64,000 nt of DNA, from positions 248,001-312,000 of the forward strand of contig CAWKJX010000008.1 of assembly GCA_963850095.1 (NCBI GenBank), read 5' to 3'. Shown piece by piece: positions 29,083 through 35,320 of the stretch. The stretch comes from Bog-473 sp963850095. GTDB taxonomy: Bacteria > Actinomycetota > Acidimicrobiia > Acidimicrobiales > RAAP-2. Made by a program: the position numbers and the translations under genes. The notes beneath the pieces are model-generated. The model was not told the DNA's origin and did not search any database. It saw only the letters and a list, made by a program, of their open reading frames with translations. How positions within the stretch are numbered: the first letter of the stretch is position 1; every line of letters starts with the position of its first letter.

Positions 29083-29119
29083 GAGGGGTGCCCGGCGAAT
29101 TGCTCGCTGGACACCCCTC
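29083..29119 (-). terminator. Possible weak terminator hairpin
   Basis: GAGGGGTG (29083-29090) pairs with CACCCCTC (29112-29119), 8 bp, loop of 21. It follows the binding-protein gene on the minus strand and precedes the LADTG gene. The long loop makes it doubtful. Confidence 0.3.
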
Positions 29120-29190
29120 AGGTCGAGGTGCTGCTTACCGTTTTCTGCTTACGCCCGGGACGGACCCGAGCAATATGGGGGGCTCCCTTC

Positions 29191-31347
29191 TCAGCTCCCC
29201 GTGCTGGCGGAGATGCTCAGAATCGGAGCTTTGCCGGGGAAGTACAAGGTGGTCGGAACCGCACCGCTCCCGGTCGAGACCGGTGCTGTGGCCACCGTGA
29301 TGGTGCTGCCGCTGATGTTCGAGATGGTGCCGTAGGCAGCTCCACCAAGGCCGTTCGCTGCACCGAAGTTCAACGACGTGCCCTGTTGGAAGTCGACGGG
29401 CCAGCCGATCTGCACCGTGGACGGCACCGGCGACGCCATGGTGATGGTGGTGCTCCCCGCTGACACACCGCTCGAAGCGATGGGTAGCTGGGCGTCGCAC
29501 GATGCGTTGACGCCACCGGCCGACACGTTGTCGGTCGGCGTCGTGTTGCCAGTTTCCTGCGTGCTGTCGGTCAGCCGAATGAAGTCGTACTGATTCTGGA
29601 TGATGTTGTTCAGGTCCGTGTCGAAGTTGCCGCCGTCGACGTGGTCCGTTTCCTTCTGGACCGACGACGGGGTCGTCTCGCCCAAGGTGGCGGGGGCCGT
29701 GTTCGAGTCACAGAGCCAGTTGAGGAAGCCGGCCGTCGAGGCTCGCACGGTGTCGGTGCGGTAGATGTTGAACACGGCCCGGGCCATCGGGTACGTGTTG
29801 TTCAGCTCGGTCAGGTTCGAGGGCGTCTTGGTGTTCGCCTGCATGACGTGCAGGGTGAACGTGCAGGGTGTACTCGAACCGCCGCAGTTGCCCGTCGAGG
29901 CTGAGGGGTTGTTCTCAATGCTGGTGACCTCGGCGTTGGGGTTGGCCTTCTCCGCTCCGAAGCTCATGGAATAGAGCGACGTGGCGATGTCCACGGCCTG
30001 GTCGGCCGCATCCGAACTCCCCGAGATGAAGGTCCCCCAGTTGGCGAATCCGAAGTCGCCGATCTGGCTGGGGGTGTTCTCGAGCGAGATCTCTGTGTTC
30101 TGGATGAAGTTGGAGCCGGCGGGACCCTGGTTGTTGTCGGGGTCCTGACCCGAGGCAGCATTCTGGTCGACATCGCTCGACGAGACGGTGCCCGAACCAC
30201 CCGCGCAGTCGGTCGAGGGCTCTCCCGCGGCCGGGGTGCCGATGCCCGACTGGGCGAAGTTGTAGAAGGTCGAGACCGTTCCAGAGCCGTTGTTGATGCC
30301 GATGATGCGGACGGGCACGCCGATGGGAGTGCCGTCACCGACGGCTGCACCACCGAGGTTGGTCAACTGGCCCCAGTCCGTGATCTGGCTGGTGTCAGGG
30401 GTCGAGCTCGGGCCGTGCTGACAGAAGAGCCGGTAGGCGACCGAGGTCGCGCCTGTCCCACCGTTGATTGGGGTGTTGGTGATGTTGGTGAACGGCGTTC
30501 CCGTGCAGGTGCCGAGGCTGGCGCAGTTGAGGGGATTGCCCGGGAGCCAGCCGTCAGCGACCGCGCCGATCCCCCCACTGGGGAAAGCGGTGCAGGTGAC
30601 GGCGCCGTCGGACGACGCGTAGCTGGGGTACTGGCCGGCGCCTCCTTGGCCCGTCGGGTCCTGGCTGGTGACGGTGCCCGAGCATTGGGGGTCGGTCTGG
30701 GTCAGATACCCCGTCGGGGTGCCGTAGGCGCCCGGGTCGATGTTCAAGAAGTCGACACCGATAACCGCGTCCTTGGCGAAGCCGAGTTCCACTCCCTTGG
30801 GGCAGGTCGACGTCGACACGGGCTTGGACGAACGGGAGTAGTCGACGCCCGTTGCAGGTGCGGCCGGGCTGCCACCGCACAGCTCGGCCTGGCCGTTGCC
30901 AGAACCCACGTCGTTGGTCCCCTGCAGCTCTTGGTTACCCGAGAAGTTGTCGGTCTCGTCGGACTGCGTGTTGTTGGGGTTCGAACCTCCAGACGGCTGC
31001 TGGCACACCGTGTTGGCGCCCGATGTGATGCTGCACGAGAAGGGCGCGATGCCCGCTTGTGCGTAGAGGTCGCTGATGGACTGCATGACGTAGAGGGTCG
31101 TGTCGGATCCCTCCGAAATGTCCAGGTTGCTGATGGGGAAGGCGCCGCCCGACGTTTCGGGCAGCCACCAGGGGTAGGTGTCAAACCCCGACACCGGGGC
31201 CCCGGCTTGGCCCGGGAACGGCGCGATGGTGGGGCCGGCTGCCGCCGTTCCTGCCAGGCCTACGCCGAGCAGGAGCGCCACAGACATCGCCCCCGCACCC
31301 ACGTACGATGCGAGCGCAAATCGGCGCCGCAACTTAGGAGATTTCAT
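29191..31347 (-). CDS. Secreted PstS-like binding-protein superfamily member (718 residues)
   Basis: One intact frame. Signal peptide: RRRFALASYVGAGAMSVALLLGVGLAGTAAAG, cleaved near AAAG. The body looks like a PBP-like (phosphate-binding type 2) protein about twice the normal length: SEGSDTTLYVMQSISDLYAQAG near the N-terminus, GVDFLNIDPGAYG, AYRLFCQHG, SQITDWGQLTN, GVPVRIIGINNGSGT and ARAVFNIYRTDTVRAST. The C-terminus is a beta-rich domain ending SISASTGS with no anchor. The family is inferred from scattered motifs; ligand unknown. It lies in the surface-protein run between two HLFSAPF proteins and is separated from the upstream gene by a strong hairpin. Confidence 0.6.
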   Translation of the reverse strand: MKSPKLRRRFALASYVGAGAMSVALLLGVGLAGTAAAGPTIAPFPGQAGAPVSGFDTYPWWLPETSGGAFPISNLDISEGSDTTLYVMQSISDLYAQAGIAPFSCSITSGANTVCQQPSGGSNPNNTQSDETDNFSGNQELQGTNDVGSGNGQAELCGGSPAAPATGVDYSRSSKPVSTSTCPKGVELGFAKDAVIGVDFLNIDPGAYGTPTGYLTQTDPQCSGTVTSQDPTGQGGAGQYPSYASSDGAVTCTAFPSGGIGAVADGWLPGNPLNCASLGTCTGTPFTNITNTPINGGTGATSVAYRLFCQHGPSSTPDTSQITDWGQLTNLGGAAVGDGTPIGVPVRIIGINNGSGTVSTFYNFAQSGIGTPAAGEPSTDCAGGSGTVSSSDVDQNAASGQDPDNNQGPAGSNFIQNTEISLENTPSQIGDFGFANWGTFISGSSDAADQAVDIATSLYSMSFGAEKANPNAEVTSIENNPSASTGNCGGSSTPCTFTLHVMQANTKTPSNLTELNNTYPMARAVFNIYRTDTVRASTAGFLNWLCDSNTAPATLGETTPSSVQKETDHVDGGNFDTDLNNIIQNQYDFIRLTDSTQETGNTTPTDNVSAGGVNASCDAQLPIASSGVSAGSTTITMASPVPSTVQIGWPVDFQQGTSLNFGAANGLGGAAYGTISNISGSTITVATAPVSTGSGAVPTTLYFPGKAPILSISASTGS

Positions 31348-31417
31348 GACTCGGTGATCTCTCTTTCTTTCTTTTGGTCTTGCTCAAATGGTTTGGTGAT
31401 CAGATCGTGTGTGATCT

Positions 31418-31453
31418 CGGGTGTCGGGCCCGAACCAACGAGCCCGACACCCG
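31418..31453 (-). terminator. Strong terminator hairpin
   Basis: Perfect 12-bp stem: CGGGTGTCGGGC (31418-31429) with GCCCGACACCCG (31442-31453), 12-nt loop. It lies 40 bp after the stop of the PEVPL protein gene on the minus strand. Confidence 0.7.
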
Positions 31454-31492
31454 GTTGCTCCGGAGGGCTGTCGCTCATTCGGAACCGTCCGC

Positions 31493-32230
31493 CTAGACGA
31501 CCTCGTGCTGCTGCTTGCGACGGCTGCGGACACTCCAACCGCCGACGGCGAGGAGAGCCACCAGGGGAAGGCCGATGGCCAGTGGCACTTCGGGCGTTCC
31601 ATCGCCGGGGCTCGACCCGTCGTCCGTCCCGTCAGGCCTGTCCACCTGGAACGGCGCCGAGAACAGGTGAGGGTACGAGAATCCGCCACCACTCTGGGGG
31701 TCAGCGGCGAAGATGCCGAGGACGCATTGGTTCGGCGCCACGCCGCAGGACCCAGTCATGTTGGGTGCTCCGAGGTTCGCCGCGTCGGGCAGCTGGAAGA
31801 CGAGGAAGCCCGTGTCGTTGAAGTTCCCGTTGACCGACTTGGCTTGGGACTGGTCCTCTGTCCCGTGCTCACAACCGCTCGGCGTGGTCGGCAGACTGGT
31901 GGAGAGGCCCCCTGGGTCCGTGCACTCCTCGATGTAGTAGTCGCCGCTGGGGTTGCCACAGGTCTGCCCCAGAGCGGCGTACTGGGATTCACAGAGGGTG
32001 GCATTGTTCAGCGAGCTGTTGGACGAAACCGTGACCGTGATCTGCTGCCCGCTCGAGTACGGAGTCCCCGCAGCGACGCTGCCTTGCGTGGTCAACGTGG
32101 TGAAGCCGTCCGTACTGGTCAGGCTGCTGGCGCCAGCTGAACCCACGCCCAAGGTGAGCACGAGTGCGGCACCGCACAATGTGGCGGCACCGGTTACCGC
32201 CACGGTCTTGACGACATGCCGGATTGACAT
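31493..32230 (-). CDS. Secreted HLFSAPF-domain protein with PEVPL (exosortase-like) C-terminal signal
   Basis: 245 residues, intact. The ATG at 32230 follows AAGGAG at 9 nt. The signal peptide is VAVTGAATLCGAALVLTLGVGSAGA. The mature domain has YSSGQQITVTVSSNSSL, CESQYAALGQTCGNPSG, YYIEECTDPGG, CVLGIFAADPQSGG and HLFSAPFQVD, nearly identical in large parts to the N-terminus of the giant protein. After a short acidic linker the protein ends TPEVPLAIGLPL, a hydrophobic run (VALLAVGGW) and RSRRKQQ. This has the tripartite layout of PEP-CTERM tails but with PEVPL instead of PEP, and pairs with the tail at 33.3 kb. The exosortase at 16.4-18.3 kb is the likely processing enzyme; this is inference. 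Confidence 0.78.
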   Translation of the reverse strand: MSIRHVVKTVAVTGAATLCGAALVLTLGVGSAGASSLTSTDGFTTLTTQGSVAAGTPYSSGQQITVTVSSNSSLNNATLCESQYAALGQTCGNPSGDYYIEECTDPGGLSTSLPTTPSGCEHGTEDQSQAKSVNGNFNDTGFLVFQLPDAANLGAPNMTGSCGVAPNQCVLGIFAADPQSGGGFSYPHLFSAPFQVDRPDGTDDGSSPGDGTPEVPLAIGLPLVALLAVGGWSVRSRRKQQHEVV

Positions 32231-32317
32231 ATTGGTGACTCCTTCTCCGCTGATCGAGGGGTTCTGGCAAGACACCGACCGTCGGCGCCCGAACGACTGG
32301 TCTCGTTCTCTCATGGG

Positions 32318-32343
32318 GTCCGGCGGTCGTCAACGAAAGGAGC
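32318..32343. promoter_or_regulatory. Repeated intergenic element, copy 2
   Basis: GTCCGGCGG, then T, then CGTCAACG and AAAGGAGC, as at 14473-14500 with one extra T and three bases missing. GGGGTCC (32315-32321) and GGACCCC (32351-32357) can pair around it. It lies 88 bp before the PEVPL gene (minus) and about 185-280 bp before the lipoprotein gene (plus). Confidence 0.4.
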
Positions 32344-32528
32344 AGATAAGGGACCCCGTGACACGCAGAAATCACCTTGGGATAACCTCCCCGTGGCGCA
32401 CGCCACGTTGCCCTCACTTGGTCCGGGCCATGCTCAGGTGCAACCCGCATCGGCCCGATGACCCTGCGAACGGCTGCCGGGGGCGGAGTTGACAAGCTGA
32501 GACCGGCGAGGCACGGCCCTTTTCGAGC

Positions 32529-33170
32529 GTGCGGCTGACTCCCGCCATGGCGCTACAACCGATGCCGCGAGGACCCGTGGCGGCGCTCGTGGTTCCGGCG
32601 AATGACGTGTGTAGTGTGCCGCAGGTGCGGAACCCCCTCCCACGGTTGGCTCTGGTCGCACTCGGTGGATTGTGCCTCGTTGCGACTTCGTGCTCGTCGC
32701 AGGCGGAGACAGTCACGCCCACGACCCATCCGAAAACGACGTCCAACACAGGCCTCTGCACGCTGGTATCGCGAACAATCGTGGCGACCGCGCTGAACGA
32801 AAGCATGTACGCACCCACGGCTCTCACTCAAGGAGCGACGACCCAGTGTGCCTACCGCGCCGAGAGCATCCCAGACGGGACCGTCATCATTCGTTACGAC
32901 ACCGACACCACGGTCTCCTCATTCGTCAAATACAGGAGCGTGTTCGAGCGCCACGGATTGAGGTTGGGTCCCATTACCGATCTCGGGGACCAGGGGTACT
33001 ACTTTACCGAACAGGTCGGGCACAACACAGTGAGCACCGTGGTCCTCCTGGAAGGATCGCTGCAGTTGTTGGTCACGGGGACTGCTGCTCTCAATCCGAT
33101 CGGATCGATTGCGCGCTTCGCTTTGGGAGAGTGGGAGGCCAAGCACGCAACGCCTACGTCTTCTGGGTGA
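32529..33170 (+). CDS. Small secreted lipoprotein, unknown function
   Basis: The signal peptide and lipobox are clear: LALVALGGLCLVATSCSS, with Cys as the lipidated residue. The open frame starts at 32529, but the GTG at 32625 (reading VRNPLPRLALVAL) gives a normal signal peptide length and is the likelier start. The mature part of about 145 residues has two Cys (LCTLVSRTIV and TQCAYRAES) and resembles DUF3558-type actinobacterial lipoproteins in layout: CxLvs near the start, then CxYr, and an aromatic beta-rich second half (GDQGYYFTEQ). No function assigned. It converges with the TolB-like gene. Confidence 0.65.
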   Translation: MRLTPAMALQPMPRGPVAALVVPANDVCSVPQVRNPLPRLALVALGGLCLVATSCSSQAETVTPTTHPKTTSNTGLCTLVSRTIVATALNESMYAPTALTQGATTQCAYRAESIPDGTVIIRYDTDTTVSSFVKYRSVFERHGLRLGPITDLGDQGYYFTEQVGHNTVSTVVLLEGSLQLLVTGTAALNPIGSIARFALGEWEAKHATPTSSG

Positions 33171-33254
33171 CATTGACGAACGCAGAGTGAGCAACCCCGA
33201 CAAGGTCCGTCTCGCTGAGAGCACCAGATTTTAACAGGCCCGCCTTGCTCGCTG

Positions 33255-34514
33255 TCAGCCGATGCCGGCGAGCGGCTTGCGCCTCCGGTGCAGCTCCAGA
33301 AGGAAGGCACCGGCAACGAGCACGCCACCGCCGAGCGGCAGCAAAATCGACAACGGCGCCTCCGGAGTCTGCGTCTGCAAAGGAATGGGCTGCCACGCGG
33401 TCTGGCTGTTGTTGGTCTTGTTCGCCGTGAGGTTGTCCAACACCGCTGGGCTGCTGACCGAATGGCCCATGTCCAAAATGATGTTGCTTCCTCCTCCGAG
33501 CTTGGTCCACACGTACAGGTTCCCGGAGGGGTTGCACGTCGTACCCGAGGAGACGGCCGTGTCGGTTGGCGCGAAGAGGGGTTCGATCTCGGTCCCCGGG
33601 TCGCTCGAGCCCCAGAGCTCACAGGTGGTCGCCGGCGTCACGGTCGGATTCAGGACGTAAATGCTGTGTGAGCGATCGAAGATGATCCTCGTCCCCGCGG
33701 CGTTCCAGTCGGGGTACTCGTCGACCGAGCCACTGGAGATGCCGGACTCGGTGGACAGGTCGCGTTCGGCGAACGCCGACGTGAGGCTGACCAGGTGCAG
33801 GTTGCCGTCCGTGCCCTCGTAGATGACCTGGGTGTTGTCGTTGGGGTCGATCTCGGGTCGACTGGCTTCCCCGCTGACCGGGTTGGGCTGCATGACGGGC
33901 ACTGACGTCGCCACGGGTGTCGGCGTACCGCCGACGATGGGGCTCTGGGTGTAGAGGGCACACGAGGTCGTGCCCGCATTGCACCGGATGAAGGCCATTT
34001 CGCTGCCGTCCGCCGACACGGTCGGTGCGTAGTCGTTGCTGTTGGACCCCGGGAAGGTGATCTGGGTGGCGTTGTCCGTCTGGCTGCCCGGGGAACCCGA
34101 CACCGTGGGCGGGTAGGGCGCGGAGTAGGTGGCATAGTTCCCAGCGGCTCCAGGATTGTTCCCTTCCGACGGCCGGTTGCTCGAGAAATAGAGGGTCGTC
34201 CCCTGCGAGGAAAAGTACGGCATGGAGTCGATGCTTCCCGCCGTGGATTGCGTGTAGTTCGGCGAGTCGTCGCCCGGGCAGGTGTAGGTAGGTGGTGGGC
34301 CTCCGTTCGGATTGAGGCTGTAGACCGCCTGTCCGCTGTCCGAGTTGCAGATGGCCGCAAAGGCAACGTTCCCGTTGGTCGCGCCGGTAAAGGTGGCGCT
34401 GGCCGCCGTGGGCGCCAGGATGCCCGCCGTGATGAGCGCAACCCCCAAGACGCCCATGGCAGCGAACGCCGGTCGAGGCGCAAGTGCACCGTCCTGAGTC
34501 GAGGCGGTTTTCAC
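33255..34514 (-). CDS. Secreted TolB/PD40-like beta-propeller protein with PEAPL C-terminal signal
   Basis: About 419 residues, intact. The GTG at 34514 follows GGAG. The signal peptide is AAMGVLGVALITAGILAPTAASA. Repeated propeller blades carry YFSSQGTTLYFSSNR, APTVSADGSEMAFIRC and YPDWNAAGTRIIFDRSHS, as in TolB-type PD40 repeats. The C-terminus reads TPEAPLSILLPL, a hydrophobic run (GGGVLVAGAFLLEL) and HRRRKP. The T-P-E-[AV]-P-L-x-I-x-L-P-L block is shared with the protein at 31.5 kb while the rest of the two proteins is unrelated, strong evidence that the tail is a sorting signal. Role of the propeller unknown. Confidence 0.78.
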   Translation of the reverse strand: MKTASTQDGALAPRPAFAAMGVLGVALITAGILAPTAASATFTGATNGNVAFAAICNSDSGQAVYSLNPNGGPPPTYTCPGDDSPNYTQSTAGSIDSMPYFSSQGTTLYFSSNRPSEGNNPGAAGNYATYSAPYPPTVSGSPGSQTDNATQITFPGSNSNDYAPTVSADGSEMAFIRCNAGTTSCALYTQSPIVGGTPTPVATSVPVMQPNPVSGEASRPEIDPNDNTQVIYEGTDGNLHLVSLTSAFAERDLSTESGISSGSVDEYPDWNAAGTRIIFDRSHSIYVLNPTVTPATTCELWGSSDPGTEIEPLFAPTDTAVSSGTTCNPSGNLYVWTKLGGGSNIILDMGHSVSSPAVLDNLTANKTNNSQTAWQPIPLQTQTPEAPLSILLPLGGGVLVAGAFLLELHRRRKPLAGIG

Positions 34515-34767
34515 GGTGATCTCCTGCCAGATTCGTGGGTCAGATCTCTTTCGTTGCACAACGGATTCAATGGTTTGGCGTCCTCTGGGGAGGAGTTGCC
34601 GCGATCTTCGAGGAGAAGGGCAGCGATATCAACCAACATTGGCGGTCAATCGCGCAGCCGTCACGAAAGGTTCACCTTCCGTTTCTGGAGTTCGCCCAAG
34701 CGGGCACGAACGGCCGCGCCAGCGGAGGGCCGGTGGTGTCTCCGCCCAGCGGACGGCCGTCGGCGGG
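34515..34767. other. Intergenic region upstream of the TolB-like gene
   Basis: 253 bp. CGTCACGAAAG and GTTCACCTTCC (34659-34680) are tandem 11-bp units that partly match a PHO box (7 and 9 of 11). A CCAAACCATT block on the minus strand near 34575 also occurs near 31395, upstream of the binding-protein gene. No ORF or RNA gene seen. Confidence 0.35.
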
Positions 34768-35217
34768 TCAGTCGGCGGGTGCGGGCGCTGGCTCGCAGAT
34801 GACCACGGGGATGTCACGCGACGTGTTGCGCTGGTAGCCCTCGTAGCCCTTGTAGATCTGCACCAGCTGCGGCCACAGCACCGCCTTCTCCTCGGGCGTG
34901 GCGGTGCGGGCGATCATCGGAGTGGTGCGGTGGCCGACCGTGATCTCGACGTCGGGGTTGGCCACGAGGTTCTTGTACCAGATGGGGTCGTCCGAGTAGC
35001 CGCCCTTCGACGCCACCAGCACGACGCGGTCCTCGGCATAGAGCGGCGACGTGAGCAGGGTGGAACGGCGCAGGCCGGTCTTGCGCCCAATGGTGTGCAG
35101 CTCGACCGGCTGCATGCCGGCCACCGTCTTGGGGAAGCGGCCACCGCTCAGAGTGAGGAGGGCGCGATGCGTGTGCTCGAGCATCCACGCCCCTACTTCG
35201 ATGCCTCGGTCACCCAT
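34768..35217 (-). CDS. Deazaflavin (F420)-dependent nitroreductase family protein, Ddn-like
   Basis: 149 residues. The family core is plain: LHTIGRKTGLRRSTLL, RVVLVASKGGYSDDPIWYKNLVANPDVEI and GHRTTPMIAR. Members bind F420H2 and reduce quinones, nitro compounds or similar small molecules; the natural substrate is usually unknown. The N-terminal helix with HRALLTLSGGRFPKT fits Ddn. It is soluble or loosely membrane associated. Downstream of pcrA on the same strand, 91 bp away, separated by a hairpin. F420 use supports an actinobacterial host. Confidence 0.9.
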   Translation of the reverse strand: MGDRGIEVGAWMLEHTHRALLTLSGGRFPKTVAGMQPVELHTIGRKTGLRRSTLLTSPLYAEDRVVLVASKGGYSDDPIWYKNLVANPDVEITVGHRTTPMIARTATPEEKAVLWPQLVQIYKGYEGYQRNTSRDIPVVICEPAPAPAD

Positions 35218-35300
35218 GGTCCCTCTCGCCTCTCTCGCGCACCCGCCGCCGCGCCAGCGGAGAGTGTACGGGCTCTCGTGGCGGCGGGACCAGCTCCGCC

Positions 35301-35320
35301 CGCCGGGCTCAGGCCCGGCG
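35301..35320 (-). terminator. Hairpin with the pcrA stop codon in its loop
   Basis: CGCCGGGC (35301-35308) pairs with GCCCGGCG (35313-35320); the 4-nt loop TCAG contains the minus-strand TGA of pcrA. Very GC-rich, no U tract. Confidence 0.45.

Noticed and set aside
29191..29230. ASTG at the end of the 718-residue binding protein as a sortase motif
   Set aside because: The protein stops one residue later and no hydrophobic helix follows in any frame.
34560..34640. AAACCATT followed by GA, resembling a c-di-GMP-I riboswitch piece
   Set aside because: The GACGCAAAGCC block and tetraloop receptor of that aptamer are absent.
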